NCBI GenBank assembly: GCA_947629445.1
Contig: CANRDU010000007.1
Coordinates: forward strand, 1 to 56,666
DNA: 56,666 bases
Direction of reading: 5' to 3'
Source: an uncultured Bacilli bacterium
GTDB lineage: Bacteria > Bacillota_I > Bacilli_A > RF39 > UBA660
Positions 16,544 to 25,341 of the stretch are shown in pieces. The notes under the pieces are model-generated. The model was not told the origin of the DNA, did no database searches, and worked only from the letters and a program-made list of their open reading frames with translations. Every line of letters begins with the position of its first letter. Positions within the stretch are counted from its first letter, which is position 1. Made by a program: the position numbers and the translations under genes.

Positions 16544-17128
16544 ATGAGGATAGGAATTGATATTGATGATACTATTGTAATTACCGTGGATGCGATGATA
16601 AAATATGCAGATAAGTATGATAAGGAAGTACTTGGTGGTTGTGGAATTCGTGGTAATTTTGGATTAATTAAAAGTCATGAATATCTACGCGCTTTGTATG
16701 GATGGGATAATGATACAAAGATGGCCTTTTTTCAAAAATATTACGGTGATATTTTAAAAGAGGTAAAGCCGAAAATAGGGGCTTCGCAAGTTTTGCAGAA
16801 ATGGAAAGAAGAAGGAAAAGAAATTTATTTTATTACCGCACGACTCAATATTATTGAAGATGTACGGGAGTTGACAGAGCATACATTGAAACAATATGGC
16901 ATTCCTTATGATAAATTAATTATGGATGTTACTGATAAAGAGAAATGTTGTCAAAAAGAGGGGATTGACGTATTTATTGATGATAGTTGGGATACCTGTC
17001 AAAAAGTCGAAAAATTGGGAATATTTACTTATTTAATGACAACTCCTATGAATCAAGATATAGATGTTCCCCACCGGGTAAAAGATTGGGATGAATTATA
17101 TGAGATTCTTAATAATATGAAAGATTAG
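16544..17128 (+). CDS. HAD-superfamily 5'(3')-deoxyribonucleotidase-like protein
   Basis: This 194-residue phosphatase-fold protein resembles the NT5C family (deoxyribonucleotidases), which release phosphate from dNMPs. HAD motif I is GIDIDDTI (residues 4-11, nucleophile Asp and acid/base Asp), motif II is FITAR near 99, and motif IV is FIDDSWDTC near 145, with the paired acidic residues that bind magnesium. Length is normal. The ATG at 16544 follows GAGGGATGT, a short spacing; an overlapping ATG four bases earlier is out of frame. It has its own promoter and terminator. The substrate is inferred at family level only. Confidence 0.85.
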   Translation: MRIGIDIDDTIVITVDAMIKYADKYDKEVLGGCGIRGNFGLIKSHEYLRALYGWDNDTKMAFFQKYYGDILKEVKPKIGASQVLQKWKEEGKEIYFITARLNIIEDVRELTEHTLKQYGIPYDKLIMDVTDKEKCCQKEGIDVFIDDSWDTCQKVEKLGIFTYLMTTPMNQDIDVPHRVKDWDELYEILNNMKD

Positions 17129-17134
17129 AAAACA

Positions 17135-17155
17135 AAAAAGCACAAAGTGCTTTTT
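17135..17155. terminator. Bidirectional terminator
   Basis: Perfect 9-bp stem AAAAAGCAC/GTGCTTTTT with a 3-nt loop, serving convergent genes on both sides. Confidence 0.88.
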
Positions 17156-17160
17156 CTTTT

Positions 17161-17814
17161 TTACCAGTTTTTACCAGAGTAATATTTCCAGTTATCTAAA
17201 TCTTTTGATCTATCTAAATATTGTTGTCTATCTTGCGTATTTTTTCTATTTTGTTCTTTTAGTTTTTCTTCAATTTCTTGGGTATTTGGTGGTTCACTTG
17301 GATCTTCTGGATTATCAGGATTATTTGGATCGTTATTTTCACCAGAGTTTCCTACTTCTTGTTTTTTTTGTTCTATTTCTTCATCCAAAGATTCTGCTTC
17401 TTTACTTTTTCCACCTGTTCCATTCGATTGGGCACAGTTATCTTGATAAAGAACTGCTTGTGCCTCTTCTAATCCTTCTATCGTTAAATTATCACCCATC
17501 ATGGCAATCATAGAAAGAGAAAGATTTACTCGAATATCACATACTCTTTCTTTCGATGGATGTTTGGTTAGTGCGATTTCATAGTGATTTTTAGCTTGTT
17601 CAAATTCTTGCTTTTGATAGAGAAGATTTCCATGATTATAAAAATCAATATAAGACATTTTTAAATTTAAAGCATAGAGTATTTGAATATAATTTTCATT
17701 ATATACTTCTTTTTTATAATTGGAAATAACGAGTTCATTGATAGCATATACAGAAACACCTCTTAATAATAGCAGAAAAACAATGATAACAATTCCATAA
17801 CATACTTTTTTCAT
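17161..17814 (-). CDS. TPR-containing membrane protein at the end of the MoxR/VWA operon
   Basis: This 217-residue protein has an N-terminal membrane helix or uncleaved signal (residues 4-26). One or two tetratricopeptide units follow near 57-110 (YNHGNLLYQKQEFEQAKNHY), then an Asn/Pro/Glu-rich flexible region, and the tail is rich in charged and Tyr/Trp residues. This matches the BatC/BatE-type member of MoxR-Bat operons, where a TPR protein accompanies VWA proteins. The ATG at 17814 has AGGAGG 5 nt upstream and overlapping the stop of the previous gene; a longer frame start is less likely. It is the last gene before a terminator. Its biochemical role is unknown. Confidence 0.8.
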   Translation of the reverse strand: MKKVCYGIVIIVFLLLLRGVSVYAINELVISNYKKEVYNENYIQILYALNLKMSYIDFYNHGNLLYQKQEFEQAKNHYEIALTKHPSKERVCDIRVNLSLSMIAMMGDNLTIEGLEEAQAVLYQDNCAQSNGTGGKSKEAESLDEEIEQKKQEVGNSGENNDPNNPDNPEDPSEPPNTQEIEEKLKEQNRKNTQDRQQYLDRSKDLDNWKYYSGKNW

Positions 17815-17822
17815 ATTTCCTC

Positions 17823-18758
17823 CTATAATTTTTTCCATTCTAGTAGAAGTAGAATGAAAAGAGGGATTAAGAATATATAATAAATATCGTCATAGCCAGT
17901 TTCTTGTTCATCAGATAACTTAGAAATAGCATTTTTTTTAACAGATTTTAAAAGACTATCAATAGAGGAATTATTTTCTACATGAAGGTAATTAATTTTT
18001 AAATCGTTAGCTATCTTCTGTAGATTAGATTCATCAAACTTCGAGATAGCATCATCATTTGGAAAATTTCCTTCGTAATATTTTAAGTAGGATTCTGTTC
18101 CATCATATTCATCTTTGACTTTCATTTTGCCACCAGTAGTCGTTCCAAATCCTAATACGGCTCCACCATCGATAAATTTTTTCAAAGAGGAATAGGAAGT
18201 TAATTTTTCATCCCCTGTAATTTCTCCATCACTAATGAAAAAAACAATGCGAATTCGATCTTCTTTTTTTACAGCGGATTTTAAAACCGTTTCCATGTAT
18301 TCTTTAGGAGTATTTAGAGAAGAACCTTGTGCATAGAACTGGTCTTTAACCCTTAATACTTCAATACTTTCCATAGGAATATTAATGTCTCGTACAAAGG
18401 GAGTAATAATTTTTGCTGAATTATCAAAAGTAATTAAAGAGAATCTAGCACCATTTAACTCTTCTAAAATTTTTTTACATGTCTCTTTTACGTTTTCTAG
18501 CCTCGTTTTATTTTGATAACCATCTTCCGCATTCATACTAATAGTAGTATCAATGACAAATAAAACGTCTAAATTATTTGTGGTAGGAGATAAACTATCA
18601 CTTCGAATTTGAAATCTTAAATTAATTAAGAAAAGGAGTACTAATATCAAAATCGTTTTTATATTTCCTTTTAATTGCCTCTTTTTTAAAAGAAAAAAGC
18701 AAAGGAGAAGAAAAATTGGCGTTAGTATCCAAATAGGGATGATAGGGTGAATTCTCAT
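17823..18758 (-). CDS. VWA-domain membrane protein (BatB-like)
   Basis: This 311-residue protein has two N-terminal membrane helices (about residues 4-25 and 35-52), a von Willebrand A domain (about 65-285), and a C-terminal membrane helix. The metal-site motif is DTTISM (D-x-T-x-S rather than the usual D-x-S-x-S) near residue 75; later VWA strands include IVFFISDGE. The start at 18758 (AAGGTGG upstream) overlaps the stop of the preceding VWA gene as ATGA, so translation is probably coupled. It is likely a surface or membrane partner acted on by the MoxR ATPase; targets in Bacillota are not established. Confidence 0.88.
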   Translation of the reverse strand: MRIHPIIPIWILTPIFLLLCFFLLKKRQLKGNIKTILILVLLFLINLRFQIRSDSLSPTTNNLDVLFVIDTTISMNAEDGYQNKTRLENVKETCKKILEELNGARFSLITFDNSAKIITPFVRDINIPMESIEVLRVKDQFYAQGSSLNTPKEYMETVLKSAVKKEDRIRIVFFISDGEITGDEKLTSYSSLKKFIDGGAVLGFGTTTGGKMKVKDEYDGTESYLKYYEGNFPNDDAISKFDESNLQKIANDLKINYLHVENNSSIDSLLKSVKKNAISKLSDEQETGYDDIYYIFLIPLFILLLLEWKKL

Positions 18759-19747
18759 GCTACCACCTTCCTTCGTATTAAGATTAAAAGAATAACGGAA
18801 GTACATAAGATAGTGAAGGGAAGTGTTGGAATATCGGTTTTTACCGTTTGTGTTTTTCCTTTATACAAAGATTTACTAGTTTTATTAATATCTTCTACAA
18901 TATCTTTGGTAGTAGAACGTTTGGAATCATATAATTTTCCTCCCGTTAATTCTACGGCAGATTGAAATTCTTTTTTGTCTCTATCACTAGCGGTATCGGT
19001 TGCAATACCATATACAATAACATTATACTTTTTACTGATAGCAGCGGCTTCTTCTAAACTGAGAAGGGGATCTCCCGCAAGAGAATTATCCGTTGCCAGT
19101 AAAATAATTCTCGTTCTTTCTGTTTCTAAATCAGAAAAGTTAAAAACACAAGATCCTAGCCCGTCGCCAATAAGAGAACTACCATTTCCTTCTCCAGTAC
19201 CGATAAGAGCATAGATAGCATAGTATAATTGTTCATCAAGGTCGCTATATTCGGCATCCGTATCAAAACTTTTCTGAAGAACGTCTAGTACTTCTAAAAC
19301 GTAATCGTAATCATCGGTTAAGGGAAGAAGGGTAACGGATGAAGAATCGAATAGGGATACGCCAATTCGTTCTCCTTTAAGTCCTTTTACAGTTTCTTTA
19401 AAGTTACCAACTAATTCATAATCCAATTCCGAAACAGAACCAGAAACATCTAAGCAAAGAAGAATATCCCTATTAAATTCTTCAGGATGAAGAACTTTTA
19501 CAGATGCTGGTCTGGCAATGAGTATAAGAGAGGCAATCATCGAAACGATGAAGGTTGCTTTTAATAGTAATAATAATCTTTTATATTGCTTTAATTTTTT
19601 TTGATAATATTCATTTTTTTCGAGAAAACTTGTATTTGCTACCTTTTTTCCATATTCATATTTTTTTGTCTTTTTCCCTAAGAAAAATAGAAGTACTGGT
19701 AAGAGAATAATCCCTAGTACAAGTAAGATTGGATATCTTATTTCCAT
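18755..19747 (-). CDS. VWA-domain membrane protein (BatA-like)
   Basis: This 330-residue protein has the BatA plan: an N-terminal helix (4-24), a second helix (about 60-82), a VWA domain with canonical MIDAS DVSGSVS near residue 99 and IILLATDNSLAGD near 215, and a C-terminal helix near 307-324. It overlaps the upstream gene by 10 bp and the downstream VWA gene by 4 bp. Paired VWA proteins following MoxR and DUF58 genes are the hallmark of these operons, thought to act as membrane-bound assembly or metal-dependent chaperone systems. Confidence 0.9.
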   Translation of the reverse strand: MEIRYPILLVLGIILLPVLLFFLGKKTKKYEYGKKVANTSFLEKNEYYQKKLKQYKRLLLLLKATFIVSMIASLILIARPASVKVLHPEEFNRDILLCLDVSGSVSELDYELVGNFKETVKGLKGERIGVSLFDSSSVTLLPLTDDYDYVLEVLDVLQKSFDTDAEYSDLDEQLYYAIYALIGTGEGNGSSLIGDGLGSCVFNFSDLETERTRIILLATDNSLAGDPLLSLEEAAAISKKYNVIVYGIATDTASDRDKKEFQSAVELTGGKLYDSKRSTTKDIVEDINKTSKSLYKGKTQTVKTDIPTLPFTILCTSVILLILIRRKVVA

Positions 19748-20196
19748 AGTTGAATTACCCCCCTTGTTCTTTCAATCGAAGTTAAAATATTGCCACCAGA
19801 TTCTTTTGCAAATTCTGGGTCATAATACTCTTTTACCAAGTCTGTTAGAAAAGATATATTTAAGGATTCAATTTCCGCTAGACTATAATTTTGTACACGG
19901 ATACCAGTAACATCATAAATAAAATTACGAATAATGGAACTTAATAGTTGATAAGCATTTCGATTGCTGATTGTTTTATTTTGAACTTGAAGTGTTAATT
20001 GATCGAGTTTGATAAAATATTTTTGTTTGATTTCATAAATATTTTTAGCCGGTACGATTACCAATTTTTTAGGTCTCTTTTTCATATATTGCGTGATTAG
20101 AAAAAGGATAATGCAAAGTAATAAAAAAGTAAAAAGGAGTATAACAGGTAAAGAAGAGTAAGAAAATAAATCTCTTAAACTAACGGTTTCCTGCAT
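19738..20196 (-). CDS. Small single-helix membrane protein (DUF4381-like) of the MoxR operon
   Basis: This 152-residue protein has one membrane helix (about 16-36) followed by a basic stretch (KKRPKK) and a cytoplasmic helical domain. Position between DUF58 and the first VWA gene, size and topology fit the DUF4381-type component of such operons; sequence similarity to that family is weak by eye. It overlaps the DUF58 gene by 17 bp and the next gene by 10 bp. Confidence 0.7.
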   Translation of the reverse strand: MQETVSLRDLFSYSSLPVILLFTFLLLCIILFLITQYMKKRPKKLVIVPAKNIYEIKQKYFIKLDQLTLQVQNKTISNRNAYQLLSSIIRNFIYDVTGIRVQNYSLAEIESLNISFLTDLVKEYYDPEFAKESGGNILTSIERTRGVIQLWK

Positions 20197-21055
20197 AAGA
20201 ATGCCTTTCCAATAATTCTACTATTTTGAGAGGTATTTGATTTTTATCATCGATTGAAACCATATCAATTTTATACTTCTTCATTCTTTTTTCATTTTTT
20301 TCTAACACTTCTTTTTTAACATTTGCTTCTATATTTGCCATCGTTTTATCTTCTCGAAAGATTTGCGGAATGTAATGATTATTATCTAAATCGAAAGAGT
20401 TATCTCCTGTAATAGAGGCATCACTTATCGAAATAGCAAAAACATCATGTAGAGAAGACGTTTCTTTTAAAATTTTATTACTCATGCTATTTAATCCCTT
20501 TAAATCGGTAATGATAAAAATAATCATCTTTCTTTTGATATTTCTACAGATATAATTAAGACTTGCTTCTAAAGGAGAAGTTATTGCTGTAAGAGGAGTA
20601 CTTTCATATTCCGTTAAATATCTTTCTAAACTATATAAGTCATATTTAAATGGTTTATAATTCGAACCATTTTCTTGGGCGATAACCATTCCTACATAGT
20701 CTCCATTTTTAATAGCAATATATCCGAGCGTTCCAGCACTATAAAGCGCTACTTCTTTTTTAGAGTCTCCTAATAGACTATCACCATCCATAGATTTATT
20801 ACTATCCATTACCAGTAAAATATTGTGTTTTTTCTCCGCTATAAATTGTTTTACAAGAAGACTTCCACTTCTAGAAGAAGCTTTCCAGTCGATATCTTTG
20901 ACGTCATCTTGAATGACGTATTCTCGTAAATTTTCAAAGTTCATACTTTTTCCACGGTATACAGATTTATAAGTGCCATCTAAAATATTACTTGTTTTTT
21001 TATTGGCAGTAATAGATAGGTTTGCTCGAATCTGATTAATATATTTTAGCTTCAT
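20180..21055 (-). CDS. DUF58 protein of the MoxR operon
   Basis: This 291-residue protein carries the DUF58 signature: GTYKSVYRGKSMNF followed by LREYVIQDDVKDIDWKASSR and LLVKQF near residues 27-72. A VWA-like half begins at LLVMDSNKSMDGDSLL, which retains a D-x-N-x-S metal-site-like motif. There is no membrane helix, so it is cytoplasmic. It starts four bases inside the end of moxR (ATGA overlap), so the two are translationally coupled. DUF58 proteins almost always accompany MoxR ATPases and are presumed to link the ATPase to VWA clients. Confidence 0.9.
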   Translation of the reverse strand: MKLKYINQIRANLSITANKKTSNILDGTYKSVYRGKSMNFENLREYVIQDDVKDIDWKASSRSGSLLVKQFIAEKKHNILLVMDSNKSMDGDSLLGDSKKEVALYSAGTLGYIAIKNGDYVGMVIAQENGSNYKPFKYDLYSLERYLTEYESTPLTAITSPLEASLNYICRNIKRKMIIFIITDLKGLNSMSNKILKETSSLHDVFAISISDASITGDNSFDLDNNHYIPQIFREDKTMANIEANVKKEVLEKNEKRMKKYKIDMVSIDDKNQIPLKIVELLERHSYAGNR

Positions 21056-22041
21056 GGAGTTGGAATAGCTCCTACGATGGCATCAATAATTTGTTCAACC
21101 GTAATATTATCAGCAAGAGCAGAAAAATTAAGTGAAATTCTATGTCTTAAAACGGTATATCGTAGATACTTAATATCATCTGGTGTTACATGAGTTCTAC
21201 CATTCATTAAAGCAATTGCTTTGGAACATTCCATAAAGGCAATAGTCGCTCTGGTACTAGCTCCTAAATTGATATAATCTGCTAAGGTAGGGTCAATATA
21301 ATTTTTAGGATAACGAGTAGCGAGTACAATATTAGCGATATATTTTTTGATAGAATCATCTACATATACTTTTTTAGTAATTTCTTGTAAGAAAGTAATA
21401 TCTTCTACTTGGAGAATCGAAGGGTTATTGGAAAATACATCTTTCTCTAATCGATTTAATATTTCAACCTCTTCATCAACGGTAGGATATTCTACTTTTT
21501 CTTTTAATAAGAAACGGTCTAATTGAGCTTCCGCAAGGGCATAGGTACCTTCCTGTTCAATAGGGTTTTGGGTAGCAATAACAATGAAAATAGGAGGTAA
21601 CTTGAAAATCTCTCCGCCGATTGTAATTTGCCTTTCTTGCATGGCTTCTAGCATAGCGCTTTGTGTTTTTGCACTAGAACGGTTAATTTCATCTAATAAG
21701 ACAAAATTCGCGTAAACAGGACCAATTTTGGTCTCAAAAGAATTATCGGCATAATTAAATATTTGGGTTCCAATAATATCACTTGGCAGTAAATCTGGAG
21801 TGCATTGAATTCTCGAGAAAGATCCAGCCAAAGCATCCGTCAATACCTTTGCAGCTGTTGTTTTGGCAAGACCAGGTACAGATTCCAATAAGATATGACC
21901 ATTGGCCATTAGGCAAGTTAATAAGGATACTCCTAGATTTTGTTGTCCAACAATTCTCTCACTATAGTAAGTTCGTAGTTGGTGAATAATACTTAGACTT
22001 TTATTTAATTCTTCTTGTGTAATGGTATTATTTGTGTTCAT
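21052..22041 (-). CDS. moxR: MoxR-family AAA+ ATPase
   Basis: This 329-residue ATPase heads a six-gene operon. Walker A-type loop ESVPGLAKTTAAK (Lys60), Walker B VLLDEINR near residue 110, the family motif AMLEAMQERQ, sensor 1 IVIATQNPIEQEGTY and the C-terminal lid match the MoxR AAA+ clade. These act as chaperones inserting metals or assembling complexes with VWA partners. The start codon is preceded by GAGAGG. A -10 TATAAT lies at 22070-22075 on the minus strand with no clear -35. It is divergent from the phosphodiesterase gene. Confidence 0.95.
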   Translation of the reverse strand: MNTNNTITQEELNKSLSIIHQLRTYYSERIVGQQNLGVSLLTCLMANGHILLESVPGLAKTTAAKVLTDALAGSFSRIQCTPDLLPSDIIGTQIFNYADNSFETKIGPVYANFVLLDEINRSSAKTQSAMLEAMQERQITIGGEIFKLPPIFIVIATQNPIEQEGTYALAEAQLDRFLLKEKVEYPTVDEEVEILNRLEKDVFSNNPSILQVEDITFLQEITKKVYVDDSIKKYIANIVLATRYPKNYIDPTLADYINLGASTRATIAFMECSKAIALMNGRTHVTPDDIKYLRYTVLRHRISLNFSALADNITVEQIIDAIVGAIPTP

Positions 22042-22141
22042 ACTATCAACCTCTCTTTATGATACTTCCATTATACAAAATCTTACCGAAAAAAGATAGT
22101 AATATAGAAATTTTTTCGATATAATAGGTATGGTGGTTAAA

Positions 22142-22660
22142 ATGAAACTATTGATAGCTTCTGATTTGCATGGCTCTTTTGAATATGCCGAAAAATTAGA
22201 GCAATGGATAAAAAAAGAGCAGCCAGATTTTATCATTCTTTTAGGAGATTTACTCTACCCAGGACCTTATCACCACGAAGCGAAAAGACTAGATACCCTA
22301 AAAGTTGCCGAAATTTTAAATTCCTATCAAAATAAAATCATAGCAGTCAAAGGAAATTGTGATGCCGAAGAAGATCAAGAACTTTTGCATTTTGATATGA
22401 TGAAGCATTATAAAGTATTAGAAGTAGATGGATTAAAAATGTATTTTACTCATGGTATTGAACTAGATCGTGTTCCTTATCAAGATGGAATACTTATTCA
22501 TGGACATACCCATGTATATTTATTAACGGAGAAAGAAATAAATCCAGGGAGTATTACACTACCAAGAGTTCATTCAGAACACACGATTTTGCTATATGAA
22601 AATAGGTGTTTTCAACTTGTGGATGTGGAACATGGCATCATTGGTTCTATGACATTATAA
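22142..22660 (+). CDS. Metallophosphoesterase, YfcE/MJ0936 type
   Basis: This 172-residue calcineurin-like phosphodiesterase shows the full metal-site series in order: SDLHGS, GDLLY, GNCD, THG and HGHTH. This is a two-metal hydrolase of the YfcE class, active on phosphodiesters with unknown natural substrate. I chose the ATG at 22142 because MKLLIASDLHG is the family's usual start and GGTGG lies just upstream; the ATG at 22130 lacks a ribosome site. A -10 TATAAT at 22120-22125 lies 16 nt before the start. A weak hairpin (ATTATAA/TTATAAT) follows the stop. Confidence 0.92.
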   Translation: MKLLIASDLHGSFEYAEKLEQWIKKEQPDFIILLGDLLYPGPYHHEAKRLDTLKVAEILNSYQNKIIAVKGNCDAEEDQELLHFDMMKHYKVLEVDGLKMYFTHGIELDRVPYQDGILIHGHTHVYLLTEKEINPGSITLPRVHSEHTILLYENRCFQLVDVEHGIIGSMTL

Positions 22661-22675
22661 AAAATCTTATAATAT

Positions 22676-22703
22676 TTGACTTTTTCTTATTTTGTGATAT
22701 TAT
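22676..22703 (+). promoter_or_regulatory. Promoter of the HipA-like pair
   Basis: TTGACT (22676-22681), 16 bp, TATTAT (22698-22703) with an upstream TG. Confidence 0.7.
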
Positions 22704-22731
22704 AGGTAGCACAAAAAAGGGGGATTTTTTT

Positions 22732-23628
22732 ATGCAATATAGAATCCATTTTAATCAGCGAAAAATAAAAAAATTGATGAATCCTTTTAAGATGACTCAA
22801 CAAAATGTACTCTTCTATGTCGATATTGACCCAGAATTATTGGCAGAGAAAGATTCTTGGTACTATGTAGATGGTAAGGTATCTTTCTTTAAACATAGGG
22901 AAGATGTTAGAGTAGCAGGAGAGTGTATTTCACAAGCTTATGCGGCAGCTTTAGGGGAAGATGTGGCAAAATATTCAGTCGTTAGACTCCATGAAACGAT
23001 AGGACTTTTAAGTGAAAATTTTCAGCAAAAATCCAAATATCGTTACTTTGACTTTTGTCAATTACATCAATTGTTTTCGTCATTCCCAAGAAGATATAAT
23101 TGTTTTACCCTAAAGTCTTTATTACAAACATTGGAATACTATATTCCAGAGAATTATCAGCCTTTGCAACAATCTTTAATTAATCGTTATGTCTTTGATT
23201 GGTTTACGCATCAATTAGATGGTAATCCTAGAAATTCTAACTTTCGCCAAGATCGCATAACAGGAAAACTAGAAATTGACCATGTTTTTGACAAAGAGCA
23301 ATCTTTCGGAGTCAGTCCGAATGGTTTTTTTGACGAAGAACGTTTAGAAATATGGATACCATCGATTCCATATGATTCTACAGAATTCCGTGATAATCCA
23401 TTTAAATTTGAAGGGTTAGATGCGAACCTTTTTGCCCTTATTAGTGATTATCCCGATATGACGGTAAAGGCATTTGAACACATTTTTTCTCTCCCATGTT
23501 CAGAAATATTAGAAACGTTTATGGGGGGAGAAACGGCTTTTAGTTTACCTAAAGAAACCTTAAATTATTTAGTCGGAATTGCCAATCGAAAAGAATATGA
23601 AAAAGAAAAAATTTTACAATTAGTATAG
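22732..23628 (+). CDS. HipA-like kinase-fold protein, paralogue 1
   Basis: This 298-residue protein is clearly homologous along its length to the next gene, which is also 298 residues (shared WYxxDGK, PRRY, DWF, W-[IV]-PSIPY). No family is obvious overall, but a HipA/CtkA-type active-site pattern is present: Asp163-x4-Asn168 in DGNPRN within VFDWFTHQLDGNPRNSNF, then a metal-binding-type Asp187 in DKEQSFG. HipA has D-G-H-x-K-N and a later Asp at similar spacing. There is no helix-turn-helix antitoxin gene next door. The ATG at 22732 follows AAGGGGG. Kinase activity and target are inference. Confidence 0.65.
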   Translation: MQYRIHFNQRKIKKLMNPFKMTQQNVLFYVDIDPELLAEKDSWYYVDGKVSFFKHREDVRVAGECISQAYAAALGEDVAKYSVVRLHETIGLLSENFQQKSKYRYFDFCQLHQLFSSFPRRYNCFTLKSLLQTLEYYIPENYQPLQQSLINRYVFDWFTHQLDGNPRNSNFRQDRITGKLEIDHVFDKEQSFGVSPNGFFDEERLEIWIPSIPYDSTEFRDNPFKFEGLDANLFALISDYPDMTVKAFEHIFSLPCSEILETFMGGETAFSLPKETLNYLVGIANRKEYEKEKILQLV

Positions 23629-23641
23629 TAAGGATGAAAAT

Positions 23642-24538
23642 ATGATACATAAATTGCAGTGCAATGATAGAAGAATACAAAGAATTGGAAGTGCAACAAA
23701 ACTAGCAAAAGAGGAAGTATTAAAATTGGTCGATATTGAACCAAGTCATCTTAGTGAGAAAAATAATTGGTATCGTATTGATGGAAAATTAGAATATTTT
23801 AAAATTAGAAAAGATTGTCGTTTGATTGGAGAATTGCTTTCAAAAGCATTATTTGAAGCATTTGATAGACCTTGTGCCCAATACCAAATATCTTATATGA
23901 AGGGAAAGGGTTTAGGACTATTATCTCCCAATATACAAAAAGAGGGATATGCTTACTATGATGTCACTAGGTTACCAAAATTATATCCTGAGTTACCTAG
24001 AAGATACGGGACATATTCATTGAGAGCTATCTTTGATGTATTGGAGTATTATGGTATTCCCGAATATCAAAATTTGGTGACAGATTTAGTTACTATCTAT
24101 GTCCTAGATTGGTTTAGTAATCAAGGGGATAGAAATCCTAAAAATTTATTGTTTGAAAAATCAAAAGCGACACCCCTTCAAGTGGCTACCATGATGGATA
24201 GTGAAATATCTTTTGGAATTGTAAAGCACGATTTTGATGATGAATATCCAAAATTATGGGTACCATCGATTCCATATAAGCATAATATTGCTATTTCTCA
24301 AAGGGCTGAAGAGGAAGGATATAATCCTACCATTTTAGAACTTTTAAAAGATTATCCAAAATTAGTAGTGGATATTTTAACAAGGTTACAAACCGATCTT
24401 CTTCATAATGAAATAGAAAGATTTCGAAAATCAAGGGATAGTGATGTCTACTTAGAAAGTGAAGGAGTAGATTTCCTCCACAACTTTGTAGAAAAACAAA
24501 AAAAATTATGTAAAACCATGATTTCTATCCCAAACTAA
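23642..24538 (+). CDS. HipA-like kinase-fold protein, paralogue 2
   Basis: This tandem paralogue of the previous gene begins 13 bp after it and is probably co-transcribed. It is 298 residues; the catalytic-type residues fall at identical positions: Asp163 and Asn168 in GDRNPKN, and Asp186 in MMDSEISFG. It keeps Arg after the Asp, closer to the D-R-H-x-x-N form of CtkA-like kinases than paralogue 1. It also shares PRRY, DWF and WVPSIPY. The start has AAGGATG upstream. Different active-site flanks suggest the copies have specialised. Confidence 0.65.
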   Translation: MIHKLQCNDRRIQRIGSATKLAKEEVLKLVDIEPSHLSEKNNWYRIDGKLEYFKIRKDCRLIGELLSKALFEAFDRPCAQYQISYMKGKGLGLLSPNIQKEGYAYYDVTRLPKLYPELPRRYGTYSLRAIFDVLEYYGIPEYQNLVTDLVTIYVLDWFSNQGDRNPKNLLFEKSKATPLQVATMMDSEISFGIVKHDFDDEYPKLWVPSIPYKHNIAISQRAEEEGYNPTILELLKDYPKLVVDILTRLQTDLLHNEIERFRKSRDSDVYLESEGVDFLHNFVEKQKKLCKTMISIPN

Positions 24539-24563
24539 AAATCTTAGTGATAAGATTTTTTTT
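24537..24563 (+). terminator. Terminator of the HipA-like pair
   Basis: Perfect 10-bp stem AAAAATCTTA/TAAGATTTTT with a GTGA loop and T-run, overlapping the stop codon. Confidence 0.9.
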
Positions 24564-24564
24564 A

Positions 24565-24573
24565 TGTTATAAT
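24565..24573 (+). promoter_or_regulatory. Extended -10 promoter
   Basis: TGTTATAAT directly after the terminator T-run. The predicted start is close to the ATG of a six-codon frame at 24580-24600 whose TGA overlaps the next gene's ATG. Confidence 0.6.
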
Positions 24574-24596
24574 GATGGTATGAGAGTAGTGATAGT

Positions 24597-25226
24597 ATGA
24601 TTTTGTATTATCTTATGATTTTTACTTTGTTTGTTCAAGCAATCGGAATATGGATGGGAGCTTCTAGTTTTCTTCAATTAATAGGTACCTTTCTTTTATT
24701 TGTTGGAATTGGGGTTGTGACAGAAGTTATTAAAAATTGTAAAACGTATGGTGCGAAGCAAGTCTTTGCATTTACAAAAAAGATAAAGCAACCCGATCGT
24801 TTTCAACTCTTAAAAAAGGTATTAGAACAACAGCAGGCAAAGGTATTACCTTTAAAGAATTATAAAAACCTCTGTTTTGCTGTTCATGAAAGTGGCATAT
24901 TTCTCTTCTATTTATATTCCCATAGTGGGATAATCGTTGAGAAAGATGGAAAATGGTATTCGCAAGAGCGGAAAAAAGATGTCGTGTGTGAGAATGGTTA
25001 TGCGAAATTAGAGGAGGTAGAAGCCCTCATCAAAAAAACATTACCATATCCTTTTGAGTGCTTTTTAGTAACACCTGCTGATACCCTGGTTCCCCATTCC
25101 TCTAAGTATTATGTTATTAGGGAATCTTTGATATCTTTTTGCTTTCATAAAAAAAATTTAGCGCTTCGATTAAAACCAAACGAAATAGAAGAAGCAACCG
25201 AATTGATTAAAGATAAATGGTGTTAA
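24597..25226 (+). CDS. Membrane protein of unknown function
   Basis: This 209-residue protein has two N-terminal hydrophobic helices (about residues 2-20 and 24-44) and a cytoplasmic alpha/beta-looking domain (about 55-209) that I cannot assign. The start codon has no strong ribosome site; it overlaps as ATGA with the end of a six-codon frame (24580-24600), so translation may be re-initiated. No membrane-protease or transporter signature is visible. No clear terminator follows. Confidence 0.65.
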   Translation: MILYYLMIFTLFVQAIGIWMGASSFLQLIGTFLLFVGIGVVTEVIKNCKTYGAKQVFAFTKKIKQPDRFQLLKKVLEQQQAKVLPLKNYKNLCFAVHESGIFLFYLYSHSGIIVEKDGKWYSQERKKDVVCENGYAKLEEVEALIKKTLPYPFECFLVTPADTLVPHSSKYYVIRESLISFCFHKKNLALRLKPNEIEEATELIKDKWC

Positions 25227-25341
25227 CTATTTGTCTTTTTTTTTAAAATCATCCTTATGCTACTAGTTTCTATTGATACTTTATGGTAAGATAAAACTAG
25301 AAACATAATGGGGATATTGCAGTATGGAAGGAGGATAAAAA

